From Bradyrhizobium sp. NFR13 (GTDB lineage: Bacteria > Pseudomonadota > Alphaproteobacteria > Rhizobiales > Xanthobacteraceae): a DNA stretch of 64,000 nt. The position numbers and the translations under genes are program-made. Positions 26,495 through 34,173 of this stretch are shown in pieces. The stretch covers positions 124,001-188,000 of the forward strand of contig NZ_FOTP01000004.1 in assembly GCF_900114605.1 (NCBI RefSeq). Reading direction: 5' to 3'. The notes beneath the pieces are model-generated. The model worked only from the letters and a program-made list of their open reading frames with translations, was not told the DNA's origin and made no database searches. Numbering within the stretch: position 1 is the first letter of the stretch; every line of letters begins with the position of its first letter.

Positions 26495-27484
26495 TCAACT
26501 GCAATTCGTCACCTGGCTCGAGCACAGCCGTCGCCACCAGCCGCGGACGCCGTCGTGGCTTTCCACCAGCGCCCAGAAGCCGCTGCAGGCGAGAACGCGC
26601 TTGGGGCCACCGTCGGCGCTGATCTCGCTGCCACCTTCGCCTTTGGCCGGTGTCCATTGCGCGTCCACATGCGGCGCCTGGAACAGTCCGCCCATCTGCG
26701 TGTCGCCATTGGCATACTGCGCGCCGACCTTGCTGGCTGAGACCCAGCCGCGGCCGCCATAGGGTTTTGGATGATTGCGCGGATAGACGCTCGCGTCTTC
26801 GTAGTCCTTGCCGGGCGGCGTTGCGCCTTCGATCAGGAACCAGCCGTCCTTGAAGCCGATGATGGAAAATTCCGTCAGCCAGCCTCCGTCAGGCACGTTC
26901 TCACCTTTGCTCTTGAATTTGTAGGGCGGCGGCAGTGTGCCGAGCACCTTGGCCTTCGTCGATGGCCCGGCGCGCACATTCAATCCGTTGGGGTCGCGGT
27001 CGGTTGACCAGCCATGGATATCGCAGGGAATGGCGCCATCCGGCAGCGTGCCGCGCGTCTTCAGCAATTCGGCGTGGAGTTGGCGATATTCCGCATCGTC
27101 ATGCGCAGCGCTCAGTACACGCGGGATGTTGCTGTTCAGCGTGACGTCACGCGAGCGCAGCTCGGCTGACAGGGCGGTCAGCTTGCCGTCTCTGCGCACG
27201 AGTTTTGCGACCAGCATCTCACCGGCATCGAAGGCGCTTGCCGCTGTCTTGGGATCGTTAGCACCGGCTGGATAGATCGCGACATATCCGACCGGCGCCT
27301 GCGGATCGGACATGTCGACATGAAACGCCTGACCGGCCACGCGGTCCGGCGGCACGAAAGCACGCGCGCTCGCAAACCACTCCGGTGTCTCCTGCGATAG
27401 CAGCTCCGGTGGTGGCGTTAGCGGTTGCGCAAAGGCGGTGCCGGCGCAGATGAGGCCGGCGATCAGGATGGCGATTCGGGTCAT
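26495..27484 (-). CDS. Exported SH3-domain protein
   Basis: From the ATG at 27484 the 329-residue product has a signal peptide (MTRIAILIAGLICAGTAFAQ). A bacterial SH3-like domain lies in the middle, with DRDPNGLNVRAGPSTKAKVLGTLPPP (about 165-190) and a second, more divergent unit with GWFLIEGATPPG and GRGWVSASKVGAQYANGD. The C-terminal part has FWALVESHDGVRGWWRRLCSSQ. It is probably a periplasmic binding protein; cell-wall or peptide ligands are common for such domains. The target is unknown. Confidence 0.82.
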   Translation of the reverse strand: MTRIAILIAGLICAGTAFAQPLTPPPELLSQETPEWFASARAFVPPDRVAGQAFHVDMSDPQAPVGYVAIYPAGANDPKTAASAFDAGEMLVAKLVRRDGKLTALSAELRSRDVTLNSNIPRVLSAAHDDAEYRQLHAELLKTRGTLPDGAIPCDIHGWSTDRDPNGLNVRAGPSTKAKVLGTLPPPYKFKSKGENVPDGGWLTEFSIIGFKDGWFLIEGATPPGKDYEDASVYPRNHPKPYGGRGWVSASKVGAQYANGDTQMGGLFQAPHVDAQWTPAKGEGGSEISADGGPKRVLACSGFWALVESHDGVRGWWRRLCSSQVTNCS

Positions 27485-27881
27485 GGTTTTGTGTCGCGGC
27501 ACCAGCGATTTGGTTCGACAAAACGCGACTCAGGCTTGCAGCGACCCCGCTGAATTTCGATCTGTGCGCGGGACTCGATTCTCCGGTGACTCGCAAGGAT
27601 GCGGAGGAAAAAGAAAAGCGGTGACGACTCAGGCGGCGCTGTTCCAATAGCGAACAGACTGCAGATGAATTCGAGGCCGCGCCATGTTGGATGCTCTGAA
27701 GCTGAATGCGACGGTGGTGACGTTGTTGGCCGCAGCCAGTGCCGTCAACGGGATCATGTTTTATCAGTATCTGTGACGAATTGTTCACATCGGCATGCGG
27801 CCTCTCCGCATCCGGTTTTGCGTTGAACCTTTTCGCCGGCCGCGCGCCTCATCCCAGGGGTGGCTAACCGGAGCGTAACAG
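27485..27881. other. Intergenic region with one possible small gene
   Basis: This 397-bp stretch lies between the divergent SH3 and Ig-like genes. It should contain both promoters, but I see no clear -35/-10 pair. A possible 30-residue membrane peptide is encoded at 27684-27776. No repeat or RNA gene is evident. Confidence 0.4.
27684..27776 (+). CDS. Possible 30-residue membrane peptide
   Basis: An ATG-started frame reads MLDALKLNATVVTLLAAASA then VNGIMFYQYL. Its hydrophobic core with a small polar start is typical of single-helix small membrane proteins. CGAGG lies about 9 nt before the ATG. The length is too short for coding statistics, so it stays uncertain. Confidence 0.35.
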   Translation: MLDALKLNATVVTLLAAASAVNGIMFYQYL

Positions 27882-28583
27882 GTGAACAATTTTCATCTGG
27901 TCGTTGTTACTGCATGTGTGCTTGCAAGTCCGACCGCAGTCCGCGCCCAATCCATTATCCACTCCGAACAGACCCGCACCACGCTGGCGGCGTCCATCGA
28001 TGTAGCCGGCCGCACGACACTGACGGCGTCCGTGACCAGTGAACGCGGTGGGGGCGTCCCGGGCGGCATCGTCCGCTTTGTCGATGAGACGACGCTCATG
28101 GTGCTTGGCTGGGTCGATGTGGCCCATCCGTCGCTGGTGGTCCAGCGACTGCCGCCGGGTCCGCATCGCTTCCGTGCGGATTATATGGGGACGTCCAACT
28201 ATCTGCCTGTCGTGGTGCAGCCGAGCCAATCCGCGGTGGTGGAGGAAACCATACGCGTCATGCCGGCGGTGGCGCTGTCGTCGTCCGAGAATCCTTGTCC
28301 GTCTGGAGCGGTGGTCACGTTGACGGCCGCGATTGCCGGCGGTGTTGGCATTCCGAAAGGTGCCGTGACGTTTCGTGATGGTGAGCAGATTCTCGCAGCC
28401 CATGTCGGCCTCGACCGCGCCGGCACGGCGTCGTTCACCACCTCGGCGCTGGCGGATGGCACGCGCTGGATCACGGCTGAATATGAGGGCGACACGGTTC
28501 ATGCGCCCGCGGCATCGCCGCCGCTGACGGTGGATGTCGGAGTAGCCCGTTTGCGAAGCTCGCTGTTGCGTACGAGCGACTAG
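27882..28583 (+). CDS. Exported protein with tandem bacterial Ig-like domains
   Basis: The 233-residue product starts at GTG with GGAG eight bases upstream. It has a signal peptide (HLVVVTACVLASPTAVRAQ). Two Ig-like repeats follow: TTLTASVTSERGGGVPGGIVRFVDE with GPHRFRADYMGTSNYLP, and VVTLTAAIAGGVGIPKGAVTFRDGE with TRWITAEYEGDTVHAPA. These match the Big_5-type repeat (G-x-V-x-F-x-D ... Y-x-G-x-x-x-x-x-P). It is probably extracytoplasmic, with adhesion or structural roles possible. Its 3' end converges with the YciB gene, with the stops overlapping by 4 nt. Confidence 0.8.
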   Translation: MNNFHLVVVTACVLASPTAVRAQSIIHSEQTRTTLAASIDVAGRTTLTASVTSERGGGVPGGIVRFVDETTLMVLGWVDVAHPSLVVQRLPPGPHRFRADYMGTSNYLPVVVQPSQSAVVEETIRVMPAVALSSSENPCPSGAVVTLTAAIAGGVGIPKGAVTFRDGEQILAAHVGLDRAGTASFTTSALADGTRWITAEYEGDTVHAPAASPPLTVDVGVARLRSSLLRTSD

Positions 28584-29152
28584 GCGCCCATCTGCGGCGC
28601 CGTCGCTGCAGCTGCGCGAAGCTTGCGGCCGACGATCACCCGGAACACGACATACTGGATCGCGAAGGCCAGCACCTTGGCGCCAATGGCTACGACCGAC
28701 ACATAGAACGCCCACAGCTTCATATCGCCGGTCATGGCCACAGCGATGACACCGGCGCCAAGCGCGAACATCAGCGCGGCCCAGGCATAGCCCGCAGCGG
28801 TCACATATTCAGGGATCGTCTCGCTGACGATGGGTGGCAGGTAGCGCAGCATCCAGCCCTTGCGCAGCATGATCGCGCCGATGGCGAAATGTCCAATGCT
28901 GGGCTTGGCCAACACGAAGCGCGGATCCTTGGTCAGCAGCGTCGCGCCACCGAGGACGACCACCAGCGCGAGACTGGCATAGGTCATTACGTCAAGCTTC
29001 TGCCCCTTGACGCGGGCATAGACGAACTGTGCGACGGCACCCGCAATCGCCACGCAGGTCGCCAGAAGGACGTCACCGGTGACGAGATAGAGCACCAGGA
29101 AGACGATGGTGGAGAAGAAATCCTGGCCAAGTTTGGCGAATACGTCCTTCAT
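28580..29152 (-). CDS. YciB-family inner-membrane protein (septation protein A-like)
   Basis: The 190-residue product has about five or six membrane helices and the YciB marks KDPRFVLAKPSIGHFAIGAI, LRKGWMLRYLPP and a C-terminal AIQYVVFRVIVGRKL. YciB proteins are linked to envelope integrity and division in other bacteria, but the biochemistry is unclear. The start is the ATG at 29152; the frame further upstream overlaps the next gene and is not used. It is the last gene of a three-gene operon whose first product is a half-length paralogue. The operon promoter carries the TetR-type operators at 30312 and 30367. Confidence 0.85.
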   Translation of the reverse strand: MKDVFAKLGQDFFSTIVFLVLYLVTGDVLLATCVAIAGAVAQFVYARVKGQKLDVMTYASLALVVVLGGATLLTKDPRFVLAKPSIGHFAIGAIMLRKGWMLRYLPPIVSETIPEYVTAAGYAWAALMFALGAGVIAVAMTGDMKLWAFYVSVVAIGAKVLAFAIQYVVFRVIVGRKLRAAAATAPQMGA

Positions 29153-29208
29153 CGCAGTGCTCCCAATGCAGTCGAGATGGTCAGGCGTAGATTTGCGGGC
29201 GAAGTGGA

Positions 29209-29784
29209 TCAGGGCTTCAGCGGTTCTGCCGGCTTCGCAGCGCCGTATTTTGCGCGGCGATATTGCGGATACCATTTGGTGAAGGCAACGGCAGAGTTGC
29301 GAGCGGCAAAAGCCACCGCAAAGCCGATCCATAGCGGCAGCGAGGGCATGTAAATGATCAGCATATCCGCCACCAGCATCAGCACAAATGCGCCGGCCCA
29401 GGCCCAGGTGAGGATGTAGTTCGCCTTCATGAAGCCGGGCAGCTTCGAGGTTTCGGCGTCGACCATCTCGCGGGCATATTGCAGGGTGAAGGGCAGGCGG
29501 ATCGCCAGCGACAGCAGCACGATTGAGAGCAGGCCGACATCGACGGCGAGGCGGACGGCCACCGCGCTCCAATTGCCGTCGACCAGCGTGATGTAGCAGC
29601 CGAGCGCGCTGAAGATCAGCACCGAGCCTGCTGCGAGCATCTTCAGCGAGCCGCCGCGGATCACGTCCCCGACCACGATGCCGAGCGACAGCGCGGCTGC
29701 GGCGAAGAGGCTGATCGCGACCGATGACACCATCATCAGGATGGCGAAAGCACCGAACGGGGCGATGATGAGAAAGGAAGCCAT
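29209..29784 (-). CDS. Multi-pass membrane protein of unknown function
   Basis: The 191-residue protein has four to five membrane helices (about 5-35, 45-66, 78-98, 125-145, 148-165) and a basic C-terminal tail (KWYPQYRRAKYGAAKPAEP). I recognise no family. It lies 56 bp upstream of the YciB gene and 90 bp downstream of the half-YciB gene, all in the same direction, so the three are probably one transcript. Confidence 0.75.
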   Translation of the reverse strand: MASFLIIAPFGAFAILMMVSSVAISLFAAAALSLGIVVGDVIRGGSLKMLAAGSVLIFSALGCYITLVDGNWSAVAVRLAVDVGLLSIVLLSLAIRLPFTLQYAREMVDAETSKLPGFMKANYILTWAWAGAFVLMLVADMLIIYMPSLPLWIGFAVAFAARNSAVAFTKWYPQYRRAKYGAAKPAEPLKP

Positions 29785-29874
29785 GACGTTTCCAGTTCGG
29801 GCTATCTTGACGTTGTGAAGGTGCGTTGCGGGCTCGCTTATGAAGTCGTTGCGTCGCTGTGCAGCAGCCTGCGA

Positions 29875-30198
29875 TCATATATCTTGTTGTGAGAGCGGGC
29901 AGACATTGCCGACCGGCGTGAAAACTTCATGAGAAGCCGAGGCGGCCGCGCCTGATGGTTCGATACCGACGAGCGTGGTCCCGGTCACAACCAGCACGAG
30001 GGCCAGGCTGCCCCAGCTTGCCGTCCGGGTCATCATGTCCGGCCTGCGATATGCGGTTCGTGCGAGAACGAACTGCGTAGCAGCGCTTGCGATGGCGACG
30101 GCAGTCGCGATCAGCACGTCTCCTGCGACCGCAAAGGTCGTGAAAAAGGCGATGGTGGAAAGGAAGCCGATGGCCAGTTTGGCGAGGACGTTGATCAT
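29875..30198 (-). CDS. Half-length YciB paralogue
   Basis: The 107 residues begin MINVLAKLAIGFLSTIAFFT and align with the first 75 residues of the YciB protein encoded at 28580-29152 (MKDVFAKLGQDFFSTIVFLV). Shared segments are the FAVAGDVLIATAVAIASAAT / YLVTGDVLLATCVAIAGAVA helix and the MMTRTASWGSLALVLVVTG / VMTYASLALVVVLGG helix. The C-terminal half is missing; a short unrelated tail ends it. It could be a truncated duplicate or a small functional partner. It is the first gene after the operator-bearing promoter. Confidence 0.65.
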   Translation of the reverse strand: MINVLAKLAIGFLSTIAFFTTFAVAGDVLIATAVAIASAATQFVLARTAYRRPDMMTRTASWGSLALVLVVTGTTLVGIEPSGAAASASHEVFTPVGNVCPLSQQDI

Positions 30199-30311
30199 GG
30201 CGTGGTTCCGCGCGCTTGTTGTCGAATGAGTACTTTGTCGTTGTGCTTCAGGAGGCGGTGGCAGCCGCGCCGATCATGAGAAAGGACGGCACGCTATTTT
30301 CCCATCGCTCC

Positions 30312-30385
30312 ATCTTTACGATGTCAAGATTTCCTCTAGGCCTTGCCAGCGGACTCGTCAACAAAAATCTTTACACTGTCAAAAT
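30312..30385. promoter_or_regulatory. Operator pair A before the YciB-type operon
   Basis: Two 19-bp imperfect palindromes, ATCTTTACGATGTCAAGAT (30312-30330) and ATCTTTACACTGTCAAAAT (30367-30385), are 55 bp apart centre to centre. On the minus strand TTGACG (30361-30356) and TAGAGG (30338-30333), spaced 17 bp, form a weak promoter pointing to the half-YciB gene, so one operator covers the start site and the other lies upstream of the -35. The same arrangement occurs at 31849-31919 next to tetR, which suggests TetR control. Confidence 0.6.
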
Positions 30386-30425
30386 TATGTGAGCCGAGAT
30401 GTTTAACTGTCATTGGATCAATGGT

Positions 30426-31829
30426 TTATACGGAATAAACCCAGTTGCCGTGGAAGCCTGCTGGTACCCGGTGACCGAGCTGGACAAGGGCGATCGGCCC
30501 CGCGGCGACATCGGTGGCGTTGAACACTGCCAGATCGCTGCGGTTCTGCCGGGCGCGCCACACCACAGCGAGCAGCCAGCCGTCGCCTTCGGCTGCATCC
30601 TTGCCGCGCGCGACGAAGACCGGCTCGGAGATGCTGTCGCCGAGCGGCAGCATATATTGGCCGAGCCTGACGCCGTCGCGCCAGACATGTGTGATCCCGG
30701 AAAAGGCCTTGCTGGCGCCCGGTGCCGGATTATCGCAGGCGTACCAGCCTTGCGTGCTGACGAGGCCAGAGCGGCGTTCGTCGATGCGCGGGAATTCGCC
30801 GGTGACGTCGTCGAGATAGGTGCGGGTGAAACGATCGGTATTGGCGGCCAGATCGAAGGTCCACCGACAAAGTCGCGCATTGGATTTCGCAGGATCTGTC
30901 GGCGAGCCGTCGGGATGCGTGAACAGCGGCGCTTCCTCGGACTGCATGACGTCGGCGATGATGCGGTCGCCTTCCTCCCACGCATTCATCACATGGAAGA
31001 CGTAGCAGGCCTCGGCGCGAAACCACTTGATATCATCGGCACTGCCGCCGCGTTTCATCACGCCGACATAAGACCCCTTGTCCGGCTCCCACGCATAAGG
31101 TGGGCGGCCCGAGCGTGCGCGGTCCATGCTGCCGGTGATCGGCAGGATCGGAAACAGCAGGTAGTTCTCCGTGACGATGAAGTCGTGCACCATGCTGGCA
31201 TAGGGCGCATCGAAACGTTCGAAGCGCGTCACGATGCCCGATGAATCGATTGCGCCGAACGAGATCGTCGGACTGAAGATTCCCCGGGCATTATAGCCGA
31301 AGAAATTCATCTCTCCGGTAACGGGATCGATCTTCGGATGCGCGGTGAATGGTCCGCCAATGCGCCCGCTATAGTTCTGATAGCCGAGCGTCTTTAGCGT
31401 GCCCGGTTCGATCTCGGTCGGAGGATGGCCTTCCTCCAGCGCGAGCAGGCGGCCGGCATGAAAGACGATGTTGGTATTGGCCGCGCCTGAGTCATTCCCA
31501 AGCGAAGCGGGGGCATCCGGCATTTTCTGGCCGAAGCCGCGATAGAGCGCGCGGCCGGCATCGTGCTCGGCGAGAAATTTCGGCGTGTGGATCCAGCGAT
31601 TGCGATAGCTCGCGCGGCCGTCCTCGATGTGAAAGGCATGCAGCATGCCGTCGCCGACAAACCAGTGCGAGCCTTTGGTTTCGAATTGAGGATTGGGGCC
31701 GTTGCGGTAGAGCGTGCCGTTGAGCTCACGTGGCAGTTCACCGACGACTGTCAGGAACGGCGCGTCGCACTCCATCGGGATCGGCGCAAGATTGTCATGA
31801 GCAGCCTCGATCGGGTCCAGCAGCGCCAT
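30426..31829 (-). CDS. Carotenoid oxygenase (carotenoid/stilbene cleavage dioxygenase)
   Basis: Members cleave a C=C bond of carotenoids, apocarotenoids or lignostilbenes with a non-haem Fe(II). The 467-residue product has the four iron-binding His: 164 in FTAHPKIDPVTGEMNFFGY, 215 in MVHDFIVTENYLL, 279 in CYVFHVMNAWEEGDRI and 460 in GFHGNWVYSV. The N-terminal GTLYRNGPNPQFE is also a family mark. The ATG at 31829 gives the normal start. It is divergent from a tetR gene, with an operator pair between them. Whether the substrate is a carotenoid or a stilbene cannot be read from the sequence. Confidence 0.92.
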   Translation of the reverse strand: MALLDPIEAAHDNLAPIPMECDAPFLTVVGELPRELNGTLYRNGPNPQFETKGSHWFVGDGMLHAFHIEDGRASYRNRWIHTPKFLAEHDAGRALYRGFGQKMPDAPASLGNDSGAANTNIVFHAGRLLALEEGHPPTEIEPGTLKTLGYQNYSGRIGGPFTAHPKIDPVTGEMNFFGYNARGIFSPTISFGAIDSSGIVTRFERFDAPYASMVHDFIVTENYLLFPILPITGSMDRARSGRPPYAWEPDKGSYVGVMKRGGSADDIKWFRAEACYVFHVMNAWEEGDRIIADVMQSEEAPLFTHPDGSPTDPAKSNARLCRWTFDLAANTDRFTRTYLDDVTGEFPRIDERRSGLVSTQGWYACDNPAPGASKAFSGITHVWRDGVRLGQYMLPLGDSISEPVFVARGKDAAEGDGWLLAVVWRARQNRSDLAVFNATDVAAGPIALVQLGHRVPAGFHGNWVYSV

Positions 31830-31848
31830 CGTCGTCTCCCATGCTGTT

Positions 31849-31919
31849 ATCTTTACGTTGTCTAGATTGCTAGATGTGAGCGGTCGGCCCGTCAAGCAAA
31901 ATCTTTACAGTGTAAAAAT
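31849..31919. promoter_or_regulatory. Operator pair B between the carotenoid oxygenase gene and tetR
   Basis: ATCTTTACGTTGTCTAGAT (31849-31867) and ATCTTTACAGTGTAAAAAT (31901-31919) are 52 bp apart. All four operators of pairs A and B share the left half ATCTTTAC; the right half is close to GTCAAGAT. For the oxygenase gene, TTGACG (31895-31890) and TAGCAA (31872-31867) on minus, 17 bp apart, give a promoter whose start site falls in the first operator. The second operator covers the -35 of tetR. Autoregulation plus repression of the oxygenase is the simplest reading. Confidence 0.65.
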
Positions 31920-31938
31920 GACGACCTATAACATCACC
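31904..31938 (+). promoter_or_regulatory. Predicted tetR promoter, possibly giving a leaderless transcript
   Basis: TTTACA (31904-31909) and TATAAC (31927-31932) are 17 bp apart. The expected start site, 6-8 bp after the -10, falls on or next to the ATG at 31939. The -35 lies inside the operator at 31901-31919. Confidence 0.45.
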
Positions 31939-32673
31939 ATGACGAAGCAGACCAAGATCGCGAAACCGCGCGCCGTGCCGCAAGACCGCCGCAAGAAGGC
32001 CGCAGGAAATCCGCAAGCCAGGGCCGCGGCGAAAAAAAACGCCGGCGCCGAATCTCCCTATCATCATGGGGACTTGCACGGCGCGCTGCTGAAAGCCGCG
32101 GAGATCGTGCTGGAGCGCGATGGACTATCTGGCCTGACGCTGCGCGCCGTCGCCCGCGAAGCCGGCGTCTCGCATGCGGCTCCGACGCATCACTTCGGCG
32201 ATCTCACTGGCCTCGTCAGCGAACTCGCTGCTATCGGCTTTCGCAACTTCAACGCCACAATGACTGCGGCTGGTGCGAGCGGCACGACGCCGCTCGAAAG
32301 CGCGCTCGCCCGCGCCAAGGCCTATCTCGCTTATGCACGTGCGCAGCCTGGCATGTATCAGCTGATGTTTCGCACCGAACGGCTCGACATGACCCGGCCT
32401 AATCTGCGCGAAGCAGCCAATGCATCCTTCGCCGGTCTCGCCAGCGTGGTCGGCGCGCAGCATCCCGGCAACATCGCCACCGATGCATTGACCATCGAGC
32501 AGGCTGCGCAGATCGCGCGGACATGGTCGCTGGTGCATGGTTTCACCATGCTGACCCTCGATGGCCGGCTCACTGACATCCTGCGCCGCTTGCCTGATGG
32601 CACCGACGCAGAGAAGCTGTTCGTCGAGATGCTGAAGATTACTGTTGCCAGGGTGATGGAAACGCCGAAGTAG
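31939..32673 (+). CDS. TetR-family transcriptional regulator
   Basis: The 244-residue protein has a basic tail of about 40 residues, then a TetR DNA-binding domain: YHHGDLHGALLKAAEIVLER, DGLSGLTLRAVAREAGVSHA and APTHHFGDLTGLVSELAA. The ligand-binding domain contains LAYARAQPGMYQLMFRTERL and WSLVHGFTMLTLDGRL, as in the C-terminal domain common to TetR/AcrR members that sense hydrophobic compounds. I chose the ATG at 31939 from the predicted promoter; an ATG at 31918 would add 7 residues but lies inside the operator. It is divergent from the carotenoid oxygenase gene. Confidence 0.88.
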   Translation: MTKQTKIAKPRAVPQDRRKKAAGNPQARAAAKKNAGAESPYHHGDLHGALLKAAEIVLERDGLSGLTLRAVAREAGVSHAAPTHHFGDLTGLVSELAAIGFRNFNATMTAAGASGTTPLESALARAKAYLAYARAQPGMYQLMFRTERLDMTRPNLREAANASFAGLASVVGAQHPGNIATDALTIEQAAQIARTWSLVHGFTMLTLDGRLTDILRRLPDGTDAEKLFVEMLKITVARVMETPK

Positions 32674-32734
32674 CGAAACTCTTCGCCCACGTTCAGTCGG
32701 TGCGGCAGCGCTATCGCAAAATCAACAAGATCGC

Positions 32735-33352
32735 CTAGCGCGATGCCATTGCCAGCGATGCAACGCGACCACTCATGCCAACAACGCTGATCTTGTCCGT
32801 CTTGCAATCGAAGCCGCGTGCCAGCTCGTCGGCAGCCTGGCGCGCGGCTTTATTGGCGTCGCGCGTGCCGTTCACTTCGATATGAGCGACGTGGCACACC
32901 GCGCCCGGCGGCAGGCGGGTCACAACCAGTACCTGTCGTGTTTTTGGTGCTTTTTTTGACTGGCTGCCATCGCCGACGGCCACATGCCAGCGCTGGATCA
33001 TCGCGAATGGCTTGCCGCCGCTGAGACGCCATTCGATCGTATTGGTGGTTGAATTGAAGGCGGCAAAGCCCTGTGACGCGGCCGGTTCGTCCTCGGCGGC
33101 CTTCAACGTGCGGCCGACGGTGATGGTTTCGCGCAAATCGCCTTCGGTCTTCACGACGACGAGGCCCGCAGGCCCGCGGCAGGTCCACTGGGCGCTGTCA
33201 TCGGCATCGACTTCGCCGGCTGCGACGGGCATCTTGCGGCAATCCTTCGCTGCCGTGGAGCTGTATATGCTCGTGATGTCGCTGGCCGCCGCAAGGGATG
33301 TGGCGGAGATGACGGCGGCCAGAGCGGCGGCGAAAACGGGAAATCGTTGCAT
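32735..33352 (-). CDS. Exported hypothetical protein
   Basis: From the ATG at 33352 the 205-residue product has a signal peptide (FPVFAAALAAVISATSLAAA). The mature part carries STAAKDCRKMP, SAQWTCRGPAGLVVVKTEGD, GAVCHVAHIEVNGTRDANKA and ELARGFDCKTDKI, with four Cys. The ANKAARQAADELARGFDC ending resembles a small periplasmic family common in Bradyrhizobium, but I cannot assign a function. It faces the tetR gene tail to tail. Confidence 0.7.
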   Translation of the reverse strand: MQRFPVFAAALAAVISATSLAAASDITSIYSSTAAKDCRKMPVAAGEVDADDSAQWTCRGPAGLVVVKTEGDLRETITVGRTLKAAEDEPAASQGFAAFNSTTNTIEWRLSGGKPFAMIQRWHVAVGDGSQSKKAPKTRQVLVVTRLPPGAVCHVAHIEVNGTRDANKAARQAADELARGFDCKTDKISVVGMSGRVASLAMASR

Positions 33353-33501
33353 GCGAAGGCATCCGGACAAACAGGTGACGATGCTTTGACGTTCACAAAC
33401 TGGGGAAGGTTCAACGGAAGCGGCTGACAAAGCTGGCTGAATCGCGCTAAACAGCTTGGTCAGCCTTCATTTTGTCTCCAGCAGCGTCAGTTCCTCATCC
33501 C

Positions 33502-34173
33502 ATGCCCGCCTCGACTTCCGCCAAGCCATATCGCATCGGCCGCTCCAAAACAGGTCTCGGTCTTTTCGCCACCCAGCCGATCAAGAAGGGCGTCAAGATC
33601 ATCCGCTACTTCGGGCCTTTGCTGGATTCGAAGAACGAGAAACACGACGCGATCGAGAACAAGTACCTGTTCCAGATCAGCAAGCGCTGGACCGTCGACG
33701 GTTCGATCCGCAAGAACATCGCGCGCTATATCAACCATGCCTGCAAGCCGAACGCCGAATCCGACGTCAACGCGACAAAGAAGAGGATCACCATCCGCTC
33801 GATCAAGAAGATCGAGCCGGGCGAAGAGATCAACTACGATTACGGCACGGAGTATTTCAAGGAATACCTGAAGCCGATCGGCTGCAAATGCGATGCCTGC
33901 GAGAAGAAGCGCAAGAAGAAGCGGGCCGAGGCGCGCGCCGAAAAACTGAAGGCCAAGGAAAAGGCCGAGCGCAAGGCGCTGAAGAAGGAAGAAAAGGCGA
34001 AGGCCAGGAAAGCGAAGGCCAAGGCCAAGAAGGCGAAGTCTTCAGGCAAGGCGGCTTCGGGCAAAGCCAAGACGACCAAGGCCGCCGCGAAGAAGACCTC
34101 CGCAGCGACCAGGGCCAAGTCGGTTAAGTCCGGTAAAGCAAAGGCCGGCAAGGCCAGGAGCAAGGCGGCTTAA
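33502..34173 (+). CDS. SET-domain lysine methyltransferase with histone-H1-like tail
   Basis: The 223 residues form a SET domain (about 8-135) with RSKTGLGLFATQPIKKGVKI, the RYINHACKPNAE motif (75-86, matching RFxNHSCxPN), GEEINYDYG (107-115) and a post-SET CKCDAC zinc motif (128-133). The tail (134-223) is almost only Lys, Ala, Glu and Arg, with KAKAKAKKAKSSGKAA-like repeats as in bacterial histone-H1-like proteins. S-adenosylmethionine-dependent methylation of a DNA-associated or own lysine target is likely. The ATG at 33502 is preferred over a TTG at 33472. Confidence 0.85.
   Translation: MPASTSAKPYRIGRSKTGLGLFATQPIKKGVKIIRYFGPLLDSKNEKHDAIENKYLFQISKRWTVDGSIRKNIARYINHACKPNAESDVNATKKRITIRSIKKIEPGEEINYDYGTEYFKEYLKPIGCKCDACEKKRKKKRAEARAEKLKAKEKAERKALKKEEKAKARKAKAKAKKAKSSGKAASGKAKTTKAAAKKTSAATRAKSVKSGKAKAGKARSKAA

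Noticed and set aside
29153-29878. A 241-codon extension of the YciB frame upstream of its ATG
   Set aside because: It overlaps the well-supported 191-residue membrane-protein gene in another frame and has no membrane or YciB pattern; the ATG at 29152 fits the family start.
30399-31244. A plus-strand frame opposite the 3' end of the carotenoid oxygenase gene, just after operator pair A
   Set aside because: It would have given pair A a divergent target, but it overlaps a gene with all four iron-binding His and shows no domain, so it is a shadow.
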